A stretch of DNA of 61,905 nucleotides from Rhizomucor pusillus (Eukaryota; Mucoromycota; Mucoromycetes; Mucorales; Lichtheimiaceae): positions 1 through 61,905 of the forward strand of contig FWWN02000212.1 in NCBI GenBank assembly GCA_900175165.2. Direction: 5' to 3'. This document shows positions 1-12,150 of this stretch, piece by piece. Position 1 is the first letter of the stretch; every line of letters begins with the position of its first letter. A model generated the notes under the pieces. The model was not told where the DNA came from, ran no database searches, and worked only from the letters and a program-made list of their open reading frames with translations. A program made the position numbers and the translations under genes.

Positions 1-1472
1 TAGTCTGCGCGTCCATACTGGGAAGAAAAGCAAAGAATCGCACTGACTTTCTTTTCTTTCTTTGTTCATGTCAAACAATGTTTCTAAGCGCTGGACAGCA
101 AATTCCAGAGGCTCATATCGTCTAAAAGCACACTCATGAATATTTTGTGACAGTAAACATGACTTTAAAAGAAGAATACGTGTGCCTTTCGCAACACCTT
201 GGCAATGATAGCAAAAGCTGAGCCCAAAGTGCCACGCTGGCACATGGAAAAAATCGATTAAGTCTTCAAACAACTTCTTCCTTGTACTGCTCTACACTCC
301 TGAGAAATCAGAGAGGCAAAAGCATTGGATGGGAGCAATTACTGAATCGCTCGTCGTACGGACCATAGAGTAGCGAAAATCAGCAACATTTGTCGGATCA
401 CCAACGCGACAGACATTATTGCTTGTTTGGAGCAGTTATGAAGTGTTCATGGACCTGAATGAGCCGGAAGCGAGTCAGTAGCCACAGAGAATCCAAGAGA
501 ACATCACAAACTTAACATCAACCGCAAAATATTATGTTTGGTTTAATATCTTAGTACTTTTCATTGCTTTGGTTGAATAGGAAAGGAAGGTAGTGCCTCC
601 TTCGCAATCAGCAGCGTCCAACAATCACTGTTGCAAAATGTGAAGGATTCTATTCAGTATGCCGAAGTACGTCGTAAGAGCGGTGCTAACCCATCGAAAA
701 ATTGCAGTCTCTAAGCGTTTGCAGTTGAAATCTTTTCGGGAAAGAAGGTAAGTACCGCTGGTAGCCCAATCCTTCACGCCCAAGAAACCTTTGGGAATGA
801 TTGATTGCTTATACTATAACAAACAACAAAGCACGAATACTTTAAACTCGAAATTCAAAATGATGCGAACGGCTCAGCCCAGAGTGCAGTATCTNAGTAC
901 AGATGCATTCATACTCTCATCGCTTTTTATTGCTCGAAGTCATTATTATTTATTACTTGATCGTAGAAGCACGAAGCTAGATCGAACATCCAAACGCAAA
1001 CAAGTTTTCGGGAATCCTTATAATTGACGTCAAGGANGCAAGAGCAATGACTTGATCTGATATCGATTCATATAATAGAAATTTGTCACCTATGGAATAG
1101 AAAAGGATCCGTTGTATCCAACCTTTCCTAATCAATTCCCAGCGAACGGATAAATTGTTTGGAGTCCTCACAAACTGAGGGGCTCACTGAGTTATTTCTT
1201 TCAGATTCTGAAGTTGAAGGATGGATAAATAATAATAATAATATAAATAAACATGTCGTGTAGTCATTCTATTTCCACGACGTCTCTGGAGCCTGTTATA
1301 ATCTTGAAGAGCTTCTGGATAGTTTACTACATTGATACAGCGTCGACGCTCAACAGGAAAGCAAAGGCATACATATCAATGGAAGCTGATGTTTTCGGGC
1401 CGAAAACTCATTGTATTTTGCATCATATCCACGTTATCTGCGATCATTTTCTTCATTATCAATTATACCTTG

Positions 1473-1560
1473 CCCACCACCCATTTTTCCCCTTTTAAAT
1501 TGACACCCACTCTGACTGGGGGTGGTGAGGGATGGTGCAAATAGCCGAGTCCAGAGAATA
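1473..1560 (+). repeat. Degenerate direct repeat, copy A
   Basis: The copy starts with a pyrimidine-rich arm (ccaccaccc), runs through aaattgacacccactctgac, then a GT-rich arm (gggggtggtg), and ends in gtgcaaatagccgagtcc. The arms are roughly complementary, so each copy could fold into a hairpin. A related copy lies about 270 bases to the right. The family is unknown; a short non-autonomous element or SINE-like remnant is the simplest guess. Confidence 0.45.
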
Positions 1561-1756
1561 GTGGTACAAGCTTTTGTTCCCGGTAGAGAGTCAACTTAAC
1601 TTATTCTTATGGAATCAACGCAATAACTGTATGCACTTTATATTATTTATTGAAAGGGTTAATACGAAGCAGATGTCCTTTATTTCGCTATACAGTGATC
1701 TGAGTTATGCACGCCTTGCATCCATGGGCATTGACAGTATTTGTGCCTGAAATCAC

Positions 1757-1825
1757 TCCACCGCCCTCTAAATTAGCACTCACAGTGACTGGGGTGGTGG
1801 TGGTGCAAATAGACGAGCCCAAAAA
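1757..1825 (+). repeat. Degenerate direct repeat, copy B
   Basis: It matches copy A in order: a ccaccgccc arm, an aaatt-containing spacer with cactcacagtgactgggg, a GGT-rich arm, then gtgcaaatagacgagccc. Differences are scattered substitutions and small indels, as expected of old copies. No clear target-site duplication is visible. Confidence 0.45.
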
Positions 1826-2255
1826 TGTCATTGCTGCAGATATCTGTTAAAATTACTCATCCTCGATATGGGGAGCATGGCGAATAGAGAAAAATGTACA
1901 TGCTTAGATGTAAAGAGCCTCCAAATAATCGACGATCTATTTACATGAATGAATCCGATGGCTACAATAAATTCGTAAAAGAATGGACGTGATAGCGTAG
2001 CATTAAATCTATTCCTCGCTTGAGACTATATCCCGGGAAATGGTTCACAAACGATGATATAACCAGCTGAACGTTTGGTTAAAAAAATTGCCACAAAAAT
2101 CAAGAGTATCAATTATGCAGATCTGCAGAAAAATAGCAATAATGTTCAACATATGTATATACACATAGGAGTTACTGACGAGATAATGATGCCTGGAATC
2201 AGTGTGGAACTACATATGTGGAGGGCTATGGAGGCCTTTACAAATCTAAGATAAT

Positions 2256-3439
<1,184 letters not shown>

Positions 3440-4507
3440 AGTAGTTTGACAGGTGTGTGTGACGAGTATGCAGAAAGCTAGGAAAGGAATAATTTCTTAT
3501 GATACTAGCGCTGGTGCCTTCTTATTTAAAGCCAAACGACGACGAATCAATTCAACCTCCGTCCTAGGCTGGCAATCCCCCTGGCTGACAAATTCAGTCC
3601 TCTTGCTGTTTCTAAGACTTTCGCACCGGATATCCCCTTAGTCATTACATTCGGAGAGGCGTGAGATGAAAACGAGCATTGCATGAACGAGGCTAGCATC
3701 TGCTTTGATTTGTCATCATGCAAATGTAAAGATATCTGCCTTTAAGACCATTATCGATCCGTACAGAGTAGCGGTATCAGTGCGTGTTCAGTCCTGTTAT
3801 GACCTAAGCCCGTTTGATTAACTTTTAAAATTTCATGCTTTAGTATGTGATAGACGCGCGAGTCCGAGTAGTACACCTGCATTGTCTTCATAACTCCTTG
3901 CAGACTACTATTAGAAATCAATCTCGACCAGCACACTCATTCTGACCTCGTGTTCGGATAAACCGTCGGAAAGGTCGTTGCGGAAACATGCAAGAAGAGA
4001 AAGGTGATTGACCACAGTCAGAGAAGTACAGTACATATTCTTATTAGAGAGTGTGTGAAGAGAGCTTAAAATGCTTTGTGTTCCCGGCGATCACAACATC
4101 TACCTGCCGGTTTTTGCTACCGTCGGCGAAGGTCCCGGATCTGCTCCGCGGAGTCAAGACAATGGGACATTGTCGTCGGTAAGCTTTTACGATTATCACT
4201 ATAGATCTCATTTTGTAGCCATAAAGCGTTAACTTGTTTTTCCGATAGCCTTTGGTCCGTGGTGTGCAAGTTGGTGCTTTCCACATGACACATGATCCGA
4301 AAAGAGTTTCAGTCTTGTCCCACTACTCTCAATTTGACTTTGTACTGTTGACTCTTTTCAATGTATATCTTCAGTACTGAATGTGTTGATAGTCGAGAAG
4401 AGTCGTTCCGTTATCCACATTAATGGATGTCTTCCCAGGTTTATGTATTTACCATGTTCGACGAATTGTCTTTTTTTTATTAAGATTGGCGAGCTGTTGC
4501 GGACAAT
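3440..4507. other. Intergenic region
   Basis: Upstream side of the reductase gene. Only short overlapping frames without recognisable similarity are present. The first 150 bases presumably hold the reductase promoter. No repeat or RNA gene recognised. Confidence 0.4.
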
Positions 4508-5181
4508 TCAAAGCAGCGGTTTTGAACAGGGAATAGATAACATTCGTGCCGTCTCCTTGTCATGATCGCAGAACGTGAATGCTTGAACATCGACACAAGC
4601 AATAACAATATCCATTAAGTCATGGAGGGCATGGTGAAGTGTGTCCTTATATAACTCACCATCGAAGATATCAACCATGACGCCGGGTATCAATGTACGC
4701 TGCAACCAATGCAATAGCAGCTTCAGAGTAGGTTCGTCGTGCACCAAGAGTGCAATCGGTCTTGCAATCGCAGTTGCTGCATGATTTTTGCAGGTAGCCA
4801 GGAGAACTGGGCTTGAAACGTTCGCTCTTGCAGTCAACGTACTCTGTAGTTGGTCGTCCAATTCTCTTGGCGCACTGAACTGGACACACAGCGCTGACGA
4901 AAGTCGTACGATCCATCCGGAGCTTCCGAGCTTCCTTGATCGCTATTGTCCTCAAAATCAAGATCCCAAAAAAAGCGAGCAGTCTTCATCGGAGTGGTAG
5001 TTGTCAAGTTCCTGTTCTTGCTCTTCAGAACCCAGCGTAAGAGCTGGTTAGCATCCACCATCATCCAAGCCGAGCCCTTTTCAGTAGGGCTACCATCCAT
5101 GAAGTCAAGATCCACGCCGTCGTCGTCGACTGGAAAAACTGGATCGTCATCGATGTTGTCGTGCCCGTTGGAGTCGTTCAA
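4508..5181 (-). CDS. Unrecognised acidic protein gene, possibly decayed
   Basis: I do not recognise the product. Two protein-like stretches lie on the minus strand. The upstream one (about 5181-4900) is acidic and includes DGSAW-like and LLRWVLKSKN segments. The downstream one (about 4860-4508, another frame) reads LLLHWLQRTLIPGVMVDIF and VIACVDVQAF. Joining them needs a splice. A strong donor (GTACGT, about 4843) and an acceptor 66 bases on (ATGCAG) exist, but that join reaches a stop codon, so the real structure is unsolved. The upstream frame has no ATG before the acidic stretch and a stop shortly before it; the first ATG in frame is internal. Either the true first exon is missed or this is a pseudogene. 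Confidence 0.3.
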
Positions 5182-5556
5182 ATATCATTCCAGATTATAG
5201 TTTTAAAGTTTGTTTGTGTTTTCGTCCTTGGCAAGGACGAATGCTCTTGGAACAGATCGTACTGCTCACGAAGGATGAGATGAAGAGTTTGCTTGAAACC
5301 AGTCCATATGCGTAAATGGATAAGATACAGGAAAAGGTAGGAAGGCGGAAAAGGTACGACAGAGAGGATTCCGCCATGTAAAGTGCAGTGCTCTTAACAA
5401 GCTTGGGTATTCTCGGTGCTGGCATAAATTAAACATGAACCGAGCAGACATAGCCTCCCATATAACATAGAGTCTGAGGAGATTATATTCGGATGATATT
5501 TACATATTTTAGAGGGGATGAGAGGAACGACATATGTGCTAGTCATTTGCAAACTG

Positions 5557-8500
5557 CTACATGTAAAAGCTAGGATCAACACCTCCTTGAGGATTGAATA
5601 AGTAACTTGTCCATGCTGTATCCAAAGATTTAGATATTACGGTATTAATTTTTCCCACAGAGAGAGAAAAAGAGAGAGAGAATATTCCGTTACTTACGAT
5701 TCTGAAGATCGAATCCTGTGTTATCATCAGTGAAAGGTGTACCCGCTGAGGAGAATAGCTGCTGCCAAGTTTGCTGTGACAATTGAGGAAACTGCGGCTG
5801 CTGCTGTGCCTGCTGTGAAGGAGAGGATATTTGCTGTTGCTGTTGCTGCTCTTGTTGTTGCTGTGCAAGATAATTCGTCGCGGCCGCCGCTGTCGCTGGT
5901 GCATTGCCACTGTACGAAGACCAATTTTCCACCGGACCAGCAGCCGTTGCTCCTGAGCTTGAATCACCTTCCACACCTGCAAGCATTTTCTGCAAACTCA
6001 TGGGAGACTGAGAGGCAGGAGGCGGGTTATTCGATGAAGATGCGGCGCCAGTTTCAGTGTTTGATGATGCGCTGCCGTCAGCCTTGTTTTCCGTGCCCAG
6101 TAAACTCATTAATTTCTCCACAAATGCTATAATGGGAGGTCCATATGGAATATCGTGAGTAAGCTTCGCCAACACTTCAATGCAGATCTTGACGTATTCG
6201 TGCGACATTTTGGCCATGTCAGAGTCAGTACTTGTACAGTTGTATACATGGATAAGAGTCGCTTGGAACACTGAATATACTATAGTTACCCAATCGGAAT
6301 TAGAGGTTTAACTAATCACAGAGAGTCCTTCGGAAAGTTTCTCTTTTTCTTACCTGAAAAGTTCCATCCAAACCTTGCTGTGTTTGTTGTAGGGACAACA
6401 CGCGCAATATCGACCGCCATTTTAGCCGCAGACATACATTTTTGAACCGCTGCAACGTACAGGTCTGTCTTTTCGTCTTCAGCGACAATAAATGGACGAT
6501 GGAGCAGGAGCGTGACGGTGTAATAACACACCGTCAATGGACCGCCTTGTGTTACTTTCTTTGAGCCTGCATATCGCTCTGGTTCTCGCTGAATGGCTTC
6601 CAAATCCTCTGCAGTCATCCGACACTCATCTGGAAGCTGCGCAAACCAATCTTGAAGCATCTTTTGTAGGCTTGATACTGTAGGTTCCATGACTGCGGGT
6701 TTGTATCCACTAGCTTTTGCCTTGGGAGAGTAAACGCGTCGCAAAATTTCACCGAGGATGCCCGATAATTTGATAAAATTCACGAAAATGCAGTTATCTG
6801 GCAGGTCAGGCAAATCGATGTCGCAGTCCGAGTCTGCAATTGCGAGCGGTCGGCCCATGACAGCGCAGCACCATCGATCGGTTACATATACGCTATACCA
6901 CAATCGTTTCTTTGCTTCGGTCAACTCCTTGGAGCCATCGTCTGAAGTCAAGGATCGGTGGAGACCGAGATCTTGCGCCTAGTATTGCACACAGCGTGTC
7001 GGTATCAAGATGATCGAGATAACTCAAAAGCGGAGGGGAGGTAGCAACTTACCATACGAACCGCCATTCCAGCAAGAATCCAATTTCTGTAAGAACTGGT
7101 CGAATACGTCGGCTGGCTACACAAGATCACGAGTGCCTGGATGCTAGAAATTCTAGGAATAAGATATTCGCGGCGCACAAGCTCGCTAGCCCTTTCCACT
7201 AGTTTGTGATAGACATAATCCCGACTAACACCCGCTTGCTTGAATACTGGGTTATCAGATGAAATAAGGAAACAAGCATTGGTTCCAATGGCATAGACAA
7301 GAAGAGCCGGTGGAGGAGGAGACGTCCGTCCTTCGTATGCATCCAGAAATTGCTCCTTGTTGATAACAGGCAATGTGACATTGGGTATCTCAAAGTAACT
7401 TTAAAGGGATAATTTGTCGTCAGGGTCCAAGACGGTTTTGCAATGCATGCACATAAGTAACTCCCACGGGAACTTACCAATCAATCAAAGCTCTCATGAC
7501 CTGTGGTGGAACGAGATCTTCTCTCGAAGCATCTTTGGATGCCATTTGGTTTTCGACATCTGTTGCGTGCCTGACAACAATCAAATCATTGTTGTCCTGA
7601 TTCATTTCACGAATTTGCAACACCGTTTTTCCCTTGTTAAGTGCTATTTGATACCGATGCTCATCCTCGTTTCCAGCAGACGAAGACGATCCAGCCTGCT
7701 CCTCCTTGAACATGTTGCGCATCAAGTAGTAGCCTGAAGAGCTGCCATGGTACCGCATGACCTGTTTCTCCGGATCCAGGTAGTCGCCTCCTGCAGAGGA
7801 ACGATCTTCTGAGCCGGATGGGCTTTCCACATCATCGTCGTTGATGGATCGCTTGCGTTTCTGCCCCTGGCTGTGTTCAGGCTGCTGTTGCTGTTGCTGC
7901 TGTTGTTGGGGTCCTTTTTCCGTCTGCATTTGTTCCAATAACTTTTCCATTTTTTTCAGTCGTGTCTCCAAGCTCTCGATATAGCTAAAGAATGTGTCAA
8001 TTTAAAATTGTACGCAGGATAATGCCGCTTCCTTTTCATCTACTTTATCAAGGCACATACCCCTTGGGCGGCCCTCGTTTCTTGGCCGTCTAATAAAGAA
8101 AATGACCATATGTGGGTATTTCCTTTTACCGATCACCACCGATTTTGTGCTTCACAAAGTTAACTTACGTCGTTAAACGTGCAATCCCAGTCATATTGCT
8201 GACAAGTCGTGCATGGAAAAGTAGAATTGACATCGCATCTGTTCCAACCCATTCGCTCAGCAATAAACATCTAGATACTCAAAAGCAACGAACCCCTACT
8301 CACTTTATCTTTTTGCGTCGGCAAGTATCACCTAGTAATATTTGACAAGTTGTCAGTTTCCAACTCATGTAGATCAATAGATAAAAAGAATTTATCGACG
8401 CTTACAAGCTCGAGTAATGCGTGTGCGACGAGTCGTATTACCAGCCTGCTGCGTCGCTGCCGAAGAGGTTGGTACTACACCTGGTTGAGGCGCTGCTGGT

Positions 8501-8661
8501 GGCGCGCCTGGCTGCTGCTGCTGCTGTTGTTGATGCAAGGGCGGTGCGAATGAAGGTTGCAATTGTCGCATGACAGGATATTGACCAGCAGAAGCGCCAA
8601 TAGAGGCTGGTTCCAGAGGAGCCGGCCCACGGTATGAGTAGTTTTGGTTGGGCTCTGCCAT
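5557..8661 (-). CDS. Zn2Cys6 fungal transcription factor
   Basis: Nuclear DNA-binding regulator. Nine exons (8661-8406, 8331-8304, 8238-8169, 8089-8061, 7984-7478, 7398-7053, 6978-6354, 6270-5698, 5615-5557) keep frame throughout and give 830 residues. After a Gln/Pro-rich N-terminus, residues about 84-115 form the binuclear zinc cluster with spacing C-x2-C-x6-C-x7-C-x2-C-x6-C (ACDTCRRKKIKCD, then CTTC), followed by KKRGPPKGYIESLETRL and a coiled-coil dimerisation stretch. A poly-Gln run follows. The middle holds the fungal-specific regulatory domain (LPVINKEQFLDAY, GMAVRMAQDLGLHRS, KKRLWYSVYVTDRW). The C-terminus is Gln-rich and ends in FNPQGGVDPSFYM. The cluster is split by two introns. The target pathway cannot be told from sequence. 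Confidence 0.88.
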
Positions 8662-10044
8662 TTATGTAGGGTAAAACGAGAGAAGTAAAATGAGAGGAAA
8701 AGGTGAAAAAAGGATGGGTTCACTGCAGCCTCCAGAGCGGTAAAACTGATGCCTGAACGATTAGCCGAAATGGAGGAACAGAACTTGCCTGTGTCACATC
8801 GGTTGAACATTTTACGCGGTGCAACCCTGGTTTGCCCTACTTCTCTTGCAATTGTCGCATGACATTTTCAGTGCCGAACTGCCGCTATTACCTCGCTCGC
8901 TCGCTCGCGTGCGTGAGAAATATCAGACTTTTTCACTTTATTTTTTGTCACTTGTTTGCTGGTAAAATGGACGTGCTGCTGTGACGTATCAGATGTTCCC
9001 TTTTTTTCCGGTCCAGCTCGTCGGTTTGTATCACCTTCGTTCGAGGATTCAAAACACTCAAATAAACAGTAATGTTCAAGAAATGTAAATCTGTAAGCAG
9101 GTAGGATGTGTTTAGAGGAAGGGATGAGATACGTTGCCATCTTCCAAATTTGCTTGCACAGTCCGATCGTATCCTAATCCCTTTATTCAGGAAATATAAG
9201 TATGTAAAAAGCTTGATCTTGATTCTGAAAAGATACGGAATGTCTCACGCTTTATGAATAAGACAATAGAAAATTACAAAGTTTTCCGCCACGATGTTGC
9301 GCCCGAGAATGCCGGCGTCATAGGGCCAATATACCATTCGCCGATTGCAATTGATGTATCCATCAATAAGGTCCGCAGTTTACTCAACACGATCTACTTG
9401 TATATCATCATGAAACAGAGCACTATCTGTATGCATTAGATAGCAAATCGTCTCTGTGAAATTGAAGGGGATTGAATAAATGCAGAAACCCACTAAAGAG
9501 ACACCCAAAAGAACATGTGACAGGATCAAAAATACTGACGAGAACATGCAACGATCAGGATATTTATTGCAAGGCCGACTACTGTAAGGCTAGGAGAAAT
9601 CGTGAAAATACAATTCATGCAGACAAGTAAACTAATAGGCTCGGCTTAACCTCCCGATTTGATAGCACATTGTTGTTTCCTTGGAGAACTGGCCTGGACA
9701 GAAAGGGGTAATGGGACAGAGACGAAGGAACGGCTGTCGGAAAGCCTTTCGTATAGGACAAGCTGATGGCACCACTTTGGCTGGATAAGGTTCCTGAAAA
9801 GTTTGCCGATCTGATAAGAACGATACTTACGTGCTACAGAGAAAAAGCTCATGCGATCAAGGTAAGGTTGGCGTTATTTTTGTGACGATAGATCAATGTA
9901 ATGGAATCATTCATTGCCAATTATTTGAAACAGTTTTACATCGAATAGCCCAATCTTGCACTGCTGAAGTAGAAAGTACACCTCGCATTATTTTTCATAT
10001 TTTGCTTCTTTGAGAACGCAAACCAGCTCCGAGCGGCGCGCGCC
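8662..10044. other. Intergenic region between TF and GPI10
   Basis: Divergent upstream region of about 1.4 kb serving the zinc-cluster factor (leftward) and GPI10 (rightward). It contains a ctcg-repeat tract near 8892-8910 and an exact second copy (8846-8864) of a 19-base stretch that also lies inside the factor's first exon. A possible tiny spliced gene at 9615-9852 is listed separately. Nothing else is supportable. Confidence 0.5.
9615..9852 (-). CDS. Candidate small spliced gene, unrecognised
   Basis: An ATG at 9852 starts MSFFSVA and is followed at once by a good donor (GTAAGTATC). Using the TTTTCAG acceptor 37 bases later gives an uninterrupted peptide of about 68 residues that begins MSFFSVARTLSSQSG, has a Ser/Arg-rich mitochondrial-presequence-like start, and ends in LLVYLSA. 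An acceptor 50 bases from the donor gives another frame and product. The 37-base intron would be shorter than any other in the window, which counts against it. No family recognised. Confidence 0.22.
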
Positions 10045-12046
10045 ATGACAACCACGGCCGGTTTACGTTCACGAAAGCGTGACAACGAGTCGATACACAC
10101 CGCGGCAGAACCTTCAGACAAAGATCTGCCAAATGTCAAGAACATTCAGCAGTCGACAGCTGGATCGCGATTCGTCATCTTTTTGCTATGCTTGTTCGTG
10201 CGACTATGCTGCGCTTGGTTAACGCGAACATATGACAACCCCGACGAATACTGGCAGGCACAAGAAGTAGCACACCGCATGGTTTTTGGATATCCTTTTT
10301 TTTCTATTGTGTCCGTGTACAAAAAACACGTTGTCACAGCCTTTGATGATCATCAAGTGCCTTGACTGGGTTTCATATATACTTACGGGTATCTTACCTG
10401 GGAGTGGACTGAGCGGATTCGAAGCTTTGCGCATCCAGCCGTTTTTGCAGCCGTATACCGCATCCTAGCATGGATCGGTGCTGAAAACACTGTTATTCAG
10501 GCAAGGAAATATCTGCTTCAATAGCTTTGTTGCATACCGGCATTAATGTTGTAACATTAGCTCTGGGCTCCAAAGTACTTTCAGGCTATTTTGGCAGCAG
10601 TGGCAGATGTAGGAACTTACACGCTCGGCAAACGTGTGCTGGGCGACAACATTGCACCTTACATTGTAAGTCTTACCAGCTATACCTTTCGTCGTCAAAT
10701 GTATCAGTTTAACACATTGCAGCTGTATGTTACCTTGGTTTCTTGGTACAACTTTTTCATGGCTGCTCGTACACTGTCGAACACCATGGAGATGGTGTTG
10801 ACTACCATCGCATTGAACTATTGGCCCCTTTTGGATACGGGCAACAATGCCAACTGGTTGAAGCAAGTACTACAATAATCTATCTGGATGCTTTTCTTTG
10901 TTTACTAATTGATGCTGGATCACAGAAATTACAGAATTGCACTATTTTGGGCATCGCTTGCTTGCGTTATGCGACCCACGAACGCTCTTGTGTGGTTCTA
11001 CTTGGGTATCGACTTGATCGTCAAGTCAAGTAACCGACAAAGATACTCGATCGTTGTGAACGCGCTTCTAATTGTGTAAGTTGACGGTCCATGCCTGGAC
11101 AAGGAACATAAACTCAAAAGTATATCTGATATTTTGCAGAGCTGCAGTACTCTCAGCGAACGTTGCGTTGGATACCTGGATGTACACTGGAAGTTTGGAA
11201 GGGTTATTTAAAAACCCAATCCTTACTCCTGTCAATTTCGTGCGTGTCAATGTCATCAATGCCATATCGCTACTTTACGGCGTACATCCCTGGCACTGGT
11301 ATTTCACGCAAGGCATACCTGTGATCCTGACCACGTTCCTGCCATTTGTCCTTTTCGGTATCCGTGGACGTGATCGCTTCACTGCCAATGCTACGTCAGC
11401 TCGTCGCACACTTTGCAACGTAACCGCTTGGGTACTAGTAGTATACAGCCTGTTGTCACACAAGGAGTTCCGTTTCGTGTATCCCATCGTCCCAATTCTC
11501 TTGGTCTTTGCAGCTGCTGGGCTCTCCCAAGTACCACAACAGTGGAAGAAATGGGCAATACTTTTCATTACAGCGACGCAGGTACCGATGGCGTTATATC
11601 TTTCTCTCTGGCATCAGCGTGGAGTGATGGATGTTACGCTCTGGCTTCGGAGCGAGTCAGCAGAGTCAATTTCATCTGTAGGTATTCTGATGCCATGCCA
11701 TTCAACTCCATGGCAATCAGTTATCCACCAGCCTAACATTTCCACGTGGTTCTTGACGTGTGAGCCGCCCTTGAACCAGCAAGATACCCGTGATTACATG
11801 GATGAAGCAGATATTTTCTACGACGACCCTGTGGATTTCATGGCCAACCAGATGCGAGGATGGCCAGATCGATTGATCCTATTTGAATCGCTTTTAGACA
11901 CACAAAGCAAATCAAATCCAAGCGTCTCTGTGTCGCAGGTCTTGGAGGAAAAAGGATACTCTGAATGCAAACGATTCTTCAACTCACATTTCCATGATGA
12001 TACAAGACGCAGAGGCGACGTCTTGGTGTTCTGCGCCGCTTCGTAG
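10045..12046 (+). CDS. GPI10: GPI mannosyltransferase 3 (Gpi10/PIG-B)
   Basis: ER membrane mannosyltransferase of family GT22. It adds the third, alpha-1,2-linked mannose to the GPI anchor precursor, using dolichol-phosphate mannose. Six exons (10045-10289, 10383-10500, 10561-10665, 10723-10862, 10926-11075, 11140-12046) total 1665 bases, 554 residues, the usual family size. An N-terminal membrane segment is followed by the luminal catalytic motif NPDEYWQAQEVAH with its conserved Asp-Glu. The first junction gives MVFGYGYLTWEWTERIR, a hallmark of the family. SNTMEMVLTT, then MRPTNALVW and HPWHWYFTQGIPV follow among many hydrophobic segments; HKEFRFVYPI lies further on. Splicing is unusual: intron 1 is AT-AC, introns 2 and 4 are GC-AG, introns 3 and 5 are GT-AG. 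Convergent with the LRR gene. Confidence 0.95.
10290..10382 (+). other. U12-type AT-AC intron in GPI10
   Basis: This 93-base intron begins ATATCCTTTT, which fits the minor-spliceosome donor consensus, and ends in AC. The sequence tgccttgac (10358-10366) matches the U12 branch-site consensus TTCCTTRAC at eight of nine positions and lies about 17 bases from the end. No GT-AG choice restores the frame. With AT-AC ends the exons join as GTT TTT GG/T TAC GGG TAT, giving the conserved FGYGYLTWEW. Confidence 0.9.
10501..10560 (+). other. GC-AG intron 2 of GPI10
   Basis: Donor CAG/GCAAGG and acceptor ACATTAG, 60 bases, phase 0. No GT donor lies at the exon end. The join gives ENTVIQ-LWAPKYFQAIL, in the place the family expects. 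Confidence 0.82.
10863..10925 (+). other. GC-AG intron 4 of GPI10
   Basis: Donor GAA/GCAAGT and acceptor GATCACAG, 63 bases. The nearby GT (CAA/GTACTA) would leave the next exon out of frame. The GC donor gives NANWLK-NYRIALFW, and the total coding length then divides by three. Confidence 0.82.
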
Positions 12047-12150
12047 TATTACTACTTTATTTTTTCTAATAGTTGCAAGTAATAGACTGACATTATACAA
12101 GCTTTGTACATTGATAATTTACACGTGGGGAAGAGAAAAGGGGTATCTTG

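Larger units (their letters stand above)
1..2255. other. Gene-poor left end, no supported coding sequence
   Basis: No open frame here has convincing composition or a recognisable family; those present are short and overlap one another. Two undetermined bases (895, 1037) show that the assembly is imperfect. The only structure I can support is the pair of related hairpin-like repeats near 1.5 and 1.8 kb, listed separately. Decayed repeat or transposon sequence is possible, but I see no terminal repeats or transposase fragment. Confidence 0.5.

Noticed and set aside
5821..5870. CAG/CTG repeats as a dynamic microsatellite
   Set aside because: These encode Gln runs in the transcription factor; several similar runs occur in other genes here and are ordinary for this type of genome.
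8868..9140. Minus-strand 90-codon frame starting MATYLIPSSKHILPAY
   Set aside because: It has an ATG, but it covers a ctcg-repeat and T-rich tract, has no recognisable motif and sits in the promoter region of the zinc-cluster factor.
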